A DNA stretch of 60,000 nt from Bolinopsis microptera. Taxonomy: Eukaryota > Ctenophora > Tentaculata > Lobata > Bolinopsidae. How positions within the stretch are numbered: the first letter of the stretch is position 1; every line of letters starts with the position of its first letter. The position numbers and the translations under genes are program-made. Where the stretch lies: contig NC_087078.1 of NCBI RefSeq assembly GCF_026151205.1, positions 5,599,675 through 5,659,674 on the forward strand, written 5' to 3'. Shown in pieces: positions 10,217 through 46,450 of this stretch. The notes below the pieces were generated by a model. It was not told the origin of the DNA and searched no databases. It saw nothing but the letters and a program-made list of their open reading frames with translations.

Positions 10217-13200
10217 ATGGTTTCGTTGGTACTTATAGTACCTACAGTACTGTTGGTATGTCAATTGATTGGTCACGGAAGATCACAAGCACAGCTTGAA
10301 GGTAAAGTAGTTTAAGCCGGTTTGTTTACTGTTCATTTTATCTACTTAACAGGAAGCAGTATGGATTTGTTTGTCAATGTTATAATGCAAATGACCGGAT
10401 TTGCAGCCTGAAGGCTAGATCACCGAAATGTAGAAATGCTTAAGATAGTAGGTAACATTTTTTGAACGATCTCTTAAATTTGTTCACATTAATTTTATTT
10501 AAACTTTCTTCAGGATCATCCCAAGAACTGACTATCGTAAGATCGGAATCATTCAACCATCATGGCAACTATATAGCGGCTAATGCATATGACGGGAACA
10601 ACAATACTCAATACAGTGTTAAAGATAATGAAGTGGCTGGAAACTTTCTGAAGTTGTATCTCTCACAGAAAAACAATATCGGACAAGTTAAGATGACGAG
10701 TAGAAAAGGTGAGACGATGTCGGAAAGAATGATTAATACGGAGGTGTCAGTTTATTCAACGGACGCTATTGATGTTCCAGTCGCAACCTGTGGAACAATA
10801 ACCGGTAAGGATATTCGAAGATAATTATAATCGATTGCTTCTTTTAAATTTCCACTTAGGAACTGATGATACTGAATTTTTCCTCCAGCAAGTATAATAA
10901 TATACGATCGATAGGATGAACAAATAACCTAGAGACTTCATTCAGATATCAACACTGGCGACTATCAAGATTTCAAAGATCTGACATACACTTTGGACTG
11001 TGATGGTGCGCTTGGGGACATGCTGTATCTGACAGATCTGGATTACGATTCAAATGCGGGACACAACATAGCTGAAGTAAAGATATATGGATCAGGTACT
11101 TAAAAACATAAATAATAATAATAATAATAACTAAAAATTTATACATCGCTTTATATATAGCAAAAAAGAACTAAAAATCCAAGATTCAGTTCAAGCCATC
11201 TAAAGCGACTCATGAACATGAGAAAGATATTATTTTTCACTTATGGATGAATACTTTTTCAAAGAGATGAGTCTTAAGTCTCTTTTTAAACAAGACAATA
11301 TCGGTCAATGTTCTCAATTGATAAGGAAGCTGATTCCAAACGGAGGGTCCGCAGTAACTACAACTTCTCTCAGTTTTACTATAATTTGAGACAGGAGGAA
11401 TATTGAACAGTAAACAGAACTGATAATCTGTTATCTGTTATGTTAACTTATCAATATAATATAATAAAGGTATAAAATGGGTACAAAAATAATCATCATT
11501 ATATTCAAGGGGATGGCACACGAATTAAGATACAGTTACTTAACCAAATAAATTATAAATAAGTGCACATACTCAATTAATGAGACCAATACTTTCTTGA
11601 ACTGCAATTGAAGGGTTCAAGAATGTTTTCTAAATCATCGTATTGGTTTTTTCTGTAATACTCTGCACCTTGAAATATTTATGAATTTCACAACCTGATC
11701 TATTTCAGCTTGGATAGCAGTACAACCCATTGTTGGAAAGAAACTCCATATTGATCTGGTCACAACACCTCTTGAGATACGAACAGACGTAGGACTCGAC
11801 AGTAGCACAAACATTAACGTGCTGTTCTTTGATGGAGAGGATGGAGAAGCAGGAAGCATTGATATTGCGTTTTTCAACACTGTAAAGTACAAGTTGGGAC
11901 ACTGCATGGCTAGTTTTGAATATTTCCCAAACCAAATAGAAGTGACTGGAGATGATGTTTGGAAAATCAGCAAGCAAGAAAAGGTCTTCAATATTTTATG
12001 TAATGGACAGGATGTTTTGCAAGTGACATTGAGTGACAGCGTTTGTGACAATATTTACCTGACATGGACAAACTACTGGACAAAGGATATAGCGAAAGTG
12101 CAATTTGCTGCAATCAACCAGATTGCTTCTAAGTTCTATTCACCACCAAGACGTAAGTTAGAGTGAAACTTATTTAATTTTCTAACAATCTCTTGGAAAC
12201 AAGGATTAGTAGGATTTTGATATACATCCTTCAATAAAATGTGCCAAATTCTGAACATGACAGAAAACACCCGACCTAGCATCTAACCAAGCCTTATTAT
12301 TAACTAAAATCGTAAAATGTTTTCAGACTGCACTGGCGTGAACCCTCCCCTGATAAGTAGGACTGGTTTCCCGATCCTACGAGGAGAAGTTGCAACAGTT
12401 TCATGTGCGGCTGGTTCCATTCTGAGTGGAAATAGTGTGATAACGTGCAGACATCAAAACATATTCACTAAAGATAACGAAGTAATCAACACATCATGCA
12501 GTGAGTATAAAGGGCCTAAATTATGAATTGATTGCTTTGAATGATCATTATATTATAATGCTTCAACATCATGAACTTTTTAAGCACAAGAATAAGCAGT
12601 CAAGTCACCATTATTTTTATATCCAGACCCCTGTGAACCTGGAAAATATGGAACAGAGGGTGCGTTAGCATGCGAAGTTTGTCCAGTAAACAAATATAGT
12701 TCAAAACCTGGGTCAGCATACTGTTCAACCTGCTTACTAGGACAAGTTTCAAACACAGACAGGACTTCTTGTGGTGAGAAACTTTTTTATTCTGTTTTTT
12801 TAACAATAGTCCATCTTTTGTTACTTGCTTCTAATTTAAAAAATAAAGATAAACACAGTGATACTTAATTATTCACCTGTTTTCAAAATTTACATTTCTG
12901 TAAATTAATATTATTTCAGATGTTTGCCCTGCTGGAACATACAGAACGGAAGGAATGGAGACATGTGCTCCCTGTTTAGACAATACTATCAGTGCAGCTG
13001 GGTCTAAAAATTGTGTTGCTTGTCAGAAGTGGTCCCAGGCGAATACAGCAAAGACTGAATGTGGTAAGTTCCTAGAATTTATGATAAACCCATCAATCAA
13101 TGAAATTGGTCAAATTTGAACAAATGCGCTACGGTAATTCTTTCCAGTGTATTTTTGTGATGATCCAAAGATTGAAAACAGTCGCACTTACGAAAGGGTG

Positions 13201-13318
13201 ACAGAAGGAACAGAGATAAAGATTTGGTGTCAGAAAGGCTTTGCTGTGATTGGTCAGCAAATAATCACGTGTCAAGCGAACGGGGTGTTCTCAGATTACC
13301 CCACGTGCAAAAAAACAA
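10217..13318 (+). CDS. Gene C: secreted F5/8C-like + novel domain + sushi + GCC2_GCC3 + sushi protein
   Basis: Eight phase-1 exons: signal peptide 10217-10301 (begins MVSLVLIVPTVLLVCQLIG); galactose-binding-like fold 10514-10804 and 10946-11095; a 148-codon domain 11709-12152; divergent sushi 12327-12500; GCC2_GCC3 12627-12773 and 12920-13063; sushi 13148-13318. They sum to 1606 nt, about 535 residues. All internal exons are multiples of 3 with AG/GT borders. The first fold exon is exactly the length of its gene B counterpart (291 nt) and closely similar. No membrane span is seen. If the last donor is skipped, translation stops at 13,399-13,401. Sequence after 13,318 is homologous to that after gene A (1519 on), which marks these as tandem copies. 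Role inferred: secreted recognition or adhesion. Confidence 0.83.
11709..12152 (+). other. Single-exon 148-codon domain of gene C (family uncertain)
   Basis: This exon encodes a beta-rich stretch with a conserved-looking end: VWKIS..., LCNGQDVL, a Cys in SDSVCD, then TNYWTKDIAKVQF and an aliphatic/Ser tail. Two Cys (NILCNG and DSVCD) may pair; a third is in GHCMASF. The pattern W-x-I...CNG..VL...C...W...I.F recalls an extracellular domain seen in invertebrate multidomain proteins and, weakly, the farnesoic-acid O-methyltransferase-like family. I cannot name it with certainty. It is absent from gene B. Confidence 0.6.
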
Positions 13319-13664
13319 GTAAGACAAGCGCCATTAATACTGTTGACATATTGGTTTTAAAAGGGATTCTAATGGTCATCAACATGACGTATTGCAACTA
13401 AATTGAACGAACAGTTCATGGAACCATGCAACAGAAAGTTAGGGCTATCTATTGTATGGTTTACGTGTAACTAAATTATATTCCAAATAAGTAGTAATAA
13501 TGTATTTAACGAATACATTACACAAACTCACTAATCAACTATTCCCAACTTTACCATTCCCACAACGACAAAAAGTGGTGGACAGGATTTTGTGGTGAGC
13601 CGAGATTACTACCAATTTGTTTGTTTAACTGTCTATCTTGAGATATAAGCTACTATGTTTAGCT

Positions 13665-15281
13665 GGTTCTTTTGCGATAGTCAAAACGCGACAACTAGCG
13701 CTGGATGGCGACAACTAGCGCTATCCAGCGCTAGTTGTCGCCATCCAGCGCTAGTTGTCGCTATCCAGCGCTGGATAACGCTGGCCAGCGCAAAATATAT
13801 ATGTTCGATAATTGTCGCTATCCAGCGCTAGTTGTCGCCATCCAGCGCTAGTTGTCGCCATCCAGCGCTAGTTGTCGCTATCCAGCGCTAGTTGTCGCTG
13901 GCTATGCGACACTGTCGCACGGCCAGCGCAACTGGCCATCGCAGAAAACAGTTCGATAACTAGCGCTGGATAGCGACAACTAGCGCTGGATAGCGGACAA
14001 ACTAGCGCTGGCCATCGATATCCAGCGCAAAATTTTTGCGCTATTACTCGTCAGCCAGCGCTGGCCAGCGCTAGCCAACGCTAGCCAGCGCTAACCATCG
14101 CTAGCCAGCGCTAACCAGCGCTAGTTGTCGCTAACCAGCGCTAGCCAGCGCTAACCAGCACTAGCCAGCGCTGGCCAGCGCTAGTTGTCGCTAACCAGCG
14201 CTAGCCAGCGCTAACCAGCGCTAGCCAGCGCAATGTATCAAAATCATATACTTGCGATATTAGTCGGATGATGATTAATCACTTTACACTCGACTGTCAC
14301 GTGACTTTTTTAACCCATTCTCTGACTCTAGAGGTTCTGAACGACTTTTCGAAACCTTAACCCTCTTAATCTGATCCCAACCCTAATGCTAACCCTAACC
14401 CAATCTTAACAAAACATATGCTGAAACTCTAATAATAACGAGAAATTAGGACTAACTTCCTTATACGTCATATCACGTGATCGATACCATGTACAGTTTT
14501 TCGACAATATCTCGTCAGGAGCTAGAGCATTTTAACCATATGTAATGGGCCCATTGGGGTTGATTCGAAATTAGCGTCGAAAATACATCGATTGAAGTTG
14601 GTTACAACCATCGGGGGCCCTTTTATGTTTTAGAACAATCTCGAAGATCGACTGTAGAGTGAATTAGCACGCTTGATATATTAGTATTACTCGTCAGCCA
14701 GCGCTGGCCAGCGCAATATAGTTGCGATATTACTCGTCAGCTAGCGCTGGCCAGCGCTGGCTAGCGCTGGTTAGCGCTGGCTAGCGATGGTTAGCGCTGG
14801 CTAGCGCTGGCCAGCGCTGGCCAGCGCTAGCTGATGAGTAATAGCGCAAAAATTTTGCGCTGGATATCGATGGCCAGCGCTGGCCAGTGCTGGCTATCGC
14901 TTAGCGCTGGCCAGCGCTGGCCAGCGCTAGTTGTCGCTATCCAGCGCTAGTTGTCGCTATCCAGCGCTAGTTATCGAACTGTTTTCTGCGATGGCCAGTT
15001 GCGCTGGCCATCGCAAACTATCGCGTGCGACAGTGTCGCATAGCCAGCGACAACTAGCGCTGGATAGCGAACCACTAGCGCTGGATGGCGACAACTAGCG
15101 CTGGATGGCGACAAAAGCGCTGGATAGCGACAATTATCGAACATATATATTTTGCGCTGGCCCAGCGTTATCCAGCGCTGGATAGCGAAAACTAGCGCTG
15201 GATGGCGACAACTAGCGCTGGATAGCGCTAGTTGTCGCCATCCAGCGCTAGTTGTCGCGTTTTGACTATCGCAAAAGAACC
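13665..15281. mobile_element. TIR/foldback DNA element filled with AGCGCT repeats
   Basis: Ends are inverted copies: GGTTCTTTTGCGATAGTC at 13665 and its complement ending at 15281. Both are flanked by the direct repeat TGTTTAGCT (13656-13664 and 15282-15290), a 9-bp (or 8 + chance) target-site duplication. Both arms (to ~14,230 and from ~14,690) consist of irregular arrays of CCAGCGCTAG, TTGTCG and variants, AGCGCT itself being palindromic. The ~460-bp centre is ordinary sequence. There is no transposase, so it is non-autonomous. TSD length would suit Mutator-like (9) or hAT-like (8) families. Confidence 0.88.
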
Positions 15282-16709
15282 TGTTTAGCTGACTGTTAGT
15301 TAAGGTGCACAGAAATTAGAGAACTTAACAGACTAAAAGTTAACAGACTATCATCGATGGTTTGAAAAGCTTCTTGAAATCGTTACAGTGGAGTTTAATG
15401 GTTTCACTGTCTTTATTTCAGAGCCCAATGTGGATTTGAGGAATGTGAAGCACGCAAAATACTCAACCCAAGCTGCAAGCTTTCGGACGGACGGACGAGG
15501 TGCCATTCTCCTTTCCTTTTGCAGTGCGGTCACTTCTTTATGAGTTGAGCCCCTAAATTTTCAATATTTGGGGTGAGATAAGGACGTTGTTATTTGGGGT
15601 GAGACGACTAAGCCGAATGACCCGGAAAAGTTAGACGAGTAACCTCGCTCGTGTTTACTATACCTGAACCTACGATAACTTTTTCAGGTCCTTTCTATAA
15701 TATGCCGGTTTCTCAATAGCCATCATGATGTTGAATTTACTTAATAAATAAGATAGAACAACTAATGATAAATTTGAACGGATTTCCCAACTCCATAGAT
15801 TTACTTTTAAACTGTAGAAGTTTTAACTTATAATATAATATGTAATAATATATAGATTATATAAACAAGAGTGTGTTGCAGTGTTATTGGACCCTAAATT
15901 TACAATAATCTACCACCATATTCTGTTAAAATGTGTTATACAGTGGATATGTTTAAAATTGGTTTAAAGACATATTTATTAAATTTGTCATATTAATATT
16001 ATTAGGAGAAGCTCTATTCCTAAGATGCAATAATTTTAATGGGTATAATATATACTGACATAGTGTATGTCACAGTGCAGTTTTGAGACTTAAAACTGAT
16101 AGTTTTCTTTTGTCGGTCTGAGAGTCTGAATCTTAGTATTTGGGCTTCTAAATAGTTATGTTCACACTACTGAGTATTATACGTGTCGCTTAATATTAAT
16201 GTTTAAAACATAATTTACTATTATCATTTATTATTGTTTTACTATTATTATTGATTTTACTAATAAGGTTTTACGATAAAAATGTTAGTATTATTTTCTG
16301 TCTTAAATTAGCCACACTCAAACAACTAGTCTGTAACTTTCTGTTAAACCAGTAACATCCACCAAAAGTACTTTTTATCGCATAAATAGATATTTCGTAT
16401 CGGTGGAGGACATGTAATTATTCCTTATATGGGCATATCTAGGAGAGTTTTAAGGATTATAATGAACACTCCAGCTAAGATAAAGGTCCTGTGATGCTAT
16501 TTGCAAGTAAGCAAGTAGCGACAGTTCGAGAGAGAGAGAGGGTGAGTGGCGAGTTAAATGGTTTGGAGAGCGCTACAGCTTGAGAAGAGGGTGGGGTCCA
16601 ACATTTAATTAATAATTGCGTTATTGATTACTATCACCGTCAGGTTGTGCAGTGACCTCAAAGCGCCACCGCACGAGATGGATACGACGATTAAATAAAG
16701 TAAACCAAT
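15282..16709. other. No gene seen
   Basis: AT-rich sequence between the foldback element and the LINE ORF1. Minus-strand coiled-coil exons of STIM were looked for here by eye and not found. Confidence 0.5.
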
Positions 16710-17657
16710 TTGTATTTGCACTGTTTTTTAGCTCGCTTATCAGTGATCGTTATCAGTGAAAGTGTTACTCGCCACGTCGACTTTCAACAGCGCCGACTGT
16801 GTAGCATGGATTTTTCAGTGGACCGGCTCAACGCGATGGACCATGAGATGACATCAGAACTTCAGAAAATATTCAAGGTTGCCAATGTTTCATGTAGATC
16901 TGACTTTACTGAGACCGCTTTAATGAAACTTAACAAAAATCCACTCGTCAAAATCATCGGCAGCTTAATGAAATTGGCGGAGAAGAATATTGAACTTTGT
17001 AAAAGTGCTGCTGGGAAAATTGATGTCATGAAATCGGAGAAAATAGCGGATCAGAAACTAATTATTGAAACTCAACAAGGACAGATGAATTCAGTTCAGG
17101 AGACAGTTAAATCAGAAATGAAAAGTTGGACGGATGTTGTCAAGAAAAACACTGCTCAGCGTCCTAGCGGGAAACCTTTAACAGAAAACTCTATCAAACA
17201 AGCCGTAAGGACTGTAAATGAAGAGAAGAAACGATCGAAGTACTTGATGATCTACGGTTGCCATGAAAGTGATAAAGAAGCCGATTTTGAGCTCAACAAA
17301 GTTGTCAAGGACATACTTTACGGAACTGACGCTTTCCCCGTGCTCCGCACTGGTGAGGTCTACAGAATCGGAAGGAAGGAACCGGGTAAGAATAGGCCTA
17401 TCAAGGTCGAATTTGGTTGTGCCAGTGAGGTAGACTTGATTTTGATGCGTGCACGAAACCTCAGAGACAGTGACGTTTTCAAACATGTTTATTTGGGACC
17501 GGACAGAACCAAAGAGGAACAGCTTGCGCATAGTAAACTTGTTAAGGAGATGAAACAGATGATCCAGAAAGACTCAAATAAACATTATTTCATACGGGAC
17601 AGAAAGATCTGCACGGCTGATAAAACCTTATCATCTCAAACGTCCCAAAGCTCCTGA
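16710..17657 (+). CDS. Non-LTR retrotransposon ORF1-type protein
   Basis: Open for 315 codons. A better start may be the ATG at 16,807 (MDFSVDRLNAMDHEM), since the first 32 residues look like upstream read-through. Residues ~70-140 are charged with heptad-like spacing (probable coiled coil). Residues ~180-300 resemble the RRM-like nucleic-acid-binding segment of LINE ORF1 proteins: YRIGRKEPGKNRPIKVEF, then VYLGPDRTKEEQLAHSKLV, then HYFIRDRKI. The expected role is RNA binding in a retrotransposon particle. No ORF2 follows, so this is a non-autonomous or internally deleted copy, or a domesticated ORF1. Confidence 0.75.
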   Translation: MYLHCFLARLSVIVISESVTRHVDFQQRRLCSMDFSVDRLNAMDHEMTSELQKIFKVANVSCRSDFTETALMKLNKNPLVKIIGSLMKLAEKNIELCKSAAGKIDVMKSEKIADQKLIIETQQGQMNSVQETVKSEMKSWTDVVKKNTAQRPSGKPLTENSIKQAVRTVNEEKKRSKYLMIYGCHESDKEADFELNKVVKDILYGTDAFPVLRTGEVYRIGRKEPGKNRPIKVEFGCASEVDLILMRARNLRDSDVFKHVYLGPDRTKEEQLAHSKLVKEMKQMIQKDSNKHYFIRDRKICTADKTLSSQTSQSS

Positions 17658-18000
17658 TAAGAGTTAATGTATGATGTATGTTGAGTGTTATTTGGTGCTG
17701 ACTGGAGTTGCCGTGTGTAGATTTACCACTTTTTACAATTAATAAATGAACCGCGTTGAAAGCTTATTTAGTGTGTTTTTTTCAGTGCTGAGACTGGTAA
17801 ATGTTAAAGTAACAGAACCTGAACTGCAACTCATATTTTTATGCTATTTTCTAGTTACGTCGACACACAAGGCTAAATAGTTTTCGGAGGCCTGCTAGAA
17901 TTTTATTCTCTATGTTTCTCTATAATTTTATATTGTATGTTTTTTATATTTCGGTACAGACCAGCGCCCATTGGGCGTATTCAATCAAAATTATTATTGA
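17658..18000 (+). mobile_element. Probable 3' UTR and tail of the ORF1-only LINE
   Basis: The segment ends with a short hairpin (CGCCC at 17965-17969, GGGCG at 17973-17977), then AATCAAAATTATTATTGAT. A stem followed by a short-repeat tail is typical of CR1/L2-like LINE 3' ends. The 5' boundary of the element is not clear. Confidence 0.55.
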
Positions 18001-18237
18001 TATGAGGTTGCATAGTTAAACCTTTGCTATGAGAGAATTGTAAGTTATAGAAATTTATACTGCGTCAAATTTCGTAGCAGAAGTCCATGAATTCAAACCA
18101 TGCGACTAAAAATCTTTTTTTCTGCATTAACAATGAGATGAATTATATATTTTGCGCGCAAAAAAATCGTGTGACGTACTGATAAATAGTTTAAAATTTG
18201 AACTGTAAAGATTCCTAATCTAAAATGAATTACTTAC

Positions 18238-43460
<25,223 letters not shown>

Positions 43461-43819
43461 AGCTATGCATCTAGAAGTTGTATTCCAAGGTTCTACATTT
43501 CAGGGTAAGAACCTACATGGAAAAGTAATTCATCAGTTTGGCTTTGATGCAACAATATATTTTACATATGACAAGAAAAATACGATGAATGATACTAACA
43601 ATATCGATCAAAATTTGCAGATGACTAAATGCCAGCTAAAGCAAGGCACCAGCTCTATTATGCCATATTGTAACATTACTGCCCATCAGCAGATACAGTA
43701 AAATTCAAACTATATATAACCTTGTTCAAATTACCAAAGTTTTAGGCTTTAATTTTGCAAATCAAGCTCAAATATTGTTATACTATAAATCATGCAAAAT
43801 GAGATGAGAATCAAAGTAG

Positions 43820-43915
43820 AAAACATCGCACAAAAGTCAAAACATCGCACAAAACATCCCACAAAACACCGCACAAAACATCGCACAAAACAACCCACAA
43901 AACACCGAACAAGAG
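43820..43915. repeat. Short GCACAAAACA-type array
   Basis: Irregular tandem copies of a 10-15 base unit (ACATCGCACAAA and variants), just left of the TTAA element. The Cys/Phe-rich ORF over it is a repeat artefact. Confidence 0.75.
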
Positions 43916-43939
43916 ACTTATAAAAAAGAATCATATTAA

Positions 43940-45444
43940 GGCCAGAGGGGGGGGGTAAGGGGTCAAAAAATTCTACCAAAATATTATTTTCTATATCGAT
44001 TTAATTTTTGATGACAAAAACATTGCTGCTATTCACATATTTGTAGCTGATTAACTTTATTTTATAATTGAGGTTAACCGATTTTCACAAAATTGACTAT
44101 ACAACATTGAGGTTAATAAAATTGAGGTTCATATTTTATTACACGCCATAATTTTTTGTTATTTCGGTCAGCAAATGTAAACTCTAAATTTTAGGTTCAT
44201 AATTATCAGAAAAAGTAATATCCAAACGTGATTAAATGAGGTTAACCTCTTCTTTTAGATAAAGCGAGAATAGATCAAATGATAGAGTTATTGTTTTCAT
44301 CGTAAGTTTACGGTATACAAATTTCTAAATAGATGACGTGTTGACTGACTTTCTTTTATCTTGAGAAAATGAAAAAAATGAGGTTAACCATCATATTTTG
44401 GTACCGTAGGGAATATACATACGATTCTTACTTATGTAATGTACCACAATATCGAAGTGAGCTATCTATTGGTATCACAATGCCTACAACTATAATCACG
44501 TGACAAAGGTGATTTGAACTGACCATATTTTAGTAGAAGATTTTACCCGTAAATGGCTAAAAAATGAGGTTAACCTCTTATTTTTTGAATATCTGACCAG
44601 TCGATTACATGTTAACCTCAAAAACTTAATCGTTATACTGTGCAAATGTTTTACTACATATATAATAACATATTGATAAACCAATCCCAGTGTTATATGG
44701 TCTAAAGCGAGGTTAACAACCAAATTTTAAGCAGTTAGTGTTTACAGGAAGTCTTGGTTAACCTCATTTTTTACAATACAAGGACATTAACTACTGAAAG
44801 TGGCTAAAATCATTTAGGGGACGGCCAGGTCTGATCAAGCAAACGTTATTAAGTGTATAAAAAGTCCTAACTAATGAACTGTGATACATTCCAGTGAATA
44901 TTCAAAATTTTGAAAACACTAAATTGCATCTATCTCAAAACACATTTTTTGACCTTTCGATTCCTTAGTTGAGAAAACCGGCCACTCCCTGATATTGAGA
45001 TTTGGTACAGTGGTTCCTTGGACAACTATCTAGATATCTGGTGCAGCGATTTTTTTTATTTGACTCGTTTCTCGAATTATGAGGTTAACCAATTAAATTT
45101 TCCGAATTTTCGACATGGTTAACCTCATAATTTGAGAACAGAGTCAAATAAAAAAAATCGCTGCACCAGATGTGAGGATAATTGTCCAAGGAACCACTGT
45201 ACCAAATCTCAAGATCAGGGATTGGCCGGTTTTCTCAACTAAGGAATCGAAAGGTCAAAAAAGTTACAGCCGTTTAAAGTTCCAGTTTAACATGTAATTA
45301 CAGGTAAACCTCAAAATTGAGCGCGCGATATCTCAGAAGCGCAAGGTCAGATTTTGATCCGGTTTTTTTCTTTTTGTTCGTCTCCAGTAGCTATTATCAA
45401 ATATGCAAAAACTACAAAAGTGCCATTTACCCCCCCCTCTGGCC
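43940..45444. mobile_element. TTAA-flanked foldback element with GAGGTTAACC motifs
   Basis: Ends GGCCAGAGGGGGG and CCCCCCTCTGGCC are inverted copies, each flanked by TTAA (43936-43939; 45445-45448), as in TTAA-targeting superfamilies (piggyBac, Kolobok). Inside, the palindromic motif GAGGTTAACC or its complement occurs about a dozen times. A second inverted pair of ~145 bp (44,945-45,095 and 45,105-45,265) folds on itself. No transposase ORF. Confidence 0.85.
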
Positions 45445-46251
45445 TTAAAATTTAAAAGACCATATAAAAAGTATTTTGTAAATTTAATAACTGTTTGTTT
45501 GTTTGTTTGTTTATAGAACCCGTCCCCAATCTCGTATCGGAAAATGACTAAACTCAGGTCTGAGTGTGAATAATACGGGTGGTACCTGCAAGAGTGTTCA
45601 TTAAGCATTTAGAGTTCTGTAAAACTGCAGTTACAATTGTGCTAGAGTATTTTTAGTATATACGATTGGAATCAGAAATATATCCCTACATGCTTCCAAA
45701 ATTTGTAAAATTTAATAACTGGAGCTTATCTGATTTCAATTGTTGGCTGTAATAATTTATTGCAGTGGGCTGTACATATTATAAGAAGACGAGAGGGAAA
45801 AGGTCATTCAAACAATATATACATTCAATTAAATCAAGTGATGCAATTGGCAACATAAAACTTATGTATGACAGTCTTAATATTATGATCTTTGCAGATG
45901 ATGTTATGATGTCATATTCAATATTGCTGTCGGACGGAATCAAATTTAAATTAAGAATATTCTTCAGTACATATTGTTGTGCACTACGAACAATAATACT
46001 CATACTATGTAGGCATGTTATGTTATCAAAATAAAAATGGAATATTGAATCGTTAATATTAAATATAACGTTGAAAAATTTGGCCGAATCACTAAAATTT
46101 ATATGCCAACAATCAACAACAAATAAAAACATTGCGAAAGAAAATAATAGGGTTAAAATGCTTTAATGCTACTCTGCAGCATGCAAGATATTAGCAAAAA
46201 AACTGTCTCAATCACGTGATATGACCGGATCGACCGTATAATTAAAAAAGT

Positions 46252-46446
46252 CACAGGCGGGGCTAAGTGCAAAGAAACTGCTGCTCACTGCTGCTCACTG
46301 CTGCTCACTGACAGCAGCAGTGAGCAGCAGTGAGCAGCAGTAAGTAGCAGTGAGCAGCAGTAACCAGCAGTGAGCAGCAGTGAGCAGCAGTGAGCAGCAG
46401 TGAGCAGCAGTGAGCAGCAGTTTCTTTGCACTTAGCCCCTCCTGTG
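46252..46446. mobile_element. Small TIR element filled with CAGCAGTGAG repeats
   Basis: CACAGGCGGGGCTAAGTGCA starts the left end. The complement of the right end reads CACAGGAGGGGCTAAGTGCA. AAGT stands on both sides (46248-46251; 46447-46450). The interior is a CAGCAGTGAG array in both orientations. Confidence 0.82.
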
Positions 46447-46450
46447 AAGT

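Noticed and set aside
11635-12051. Minus-strand ORF of 138 codons
   Set aside because: Antisense to the 148-codon exon of gene C, whose splice sites and frame are much better supported.
14385-14405. Telomere-like CTAACCCTAACCC
   Set aside because: Only a few degenerate units inside a transposon centre; no array.
13665-15281. CRISPR-like array
   Set aside because: Units are irregular, contiguous and palindromic with no unique spacers; the genome is eukaryotic. It is a TIR element with internal satellite.
15351-15533. Possible missing STIM exon on the minus strand
   Set aside because: The 60-codon ORF has no heptad pattern or SOAR-like residues and no matching splice sites.
43749-43979. Cys/Phe repeat ORF
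   Set aside because: Product of the GCACAAAACA-type array, not a protein repeat.
45765-46132. Overlapping ORFs with an IFADDVMM string resembling a reverse-transcriptase motif
   Set aside because: No other RT motif in either frame or nearby; AT-rich sequence on both strands is open by chance.
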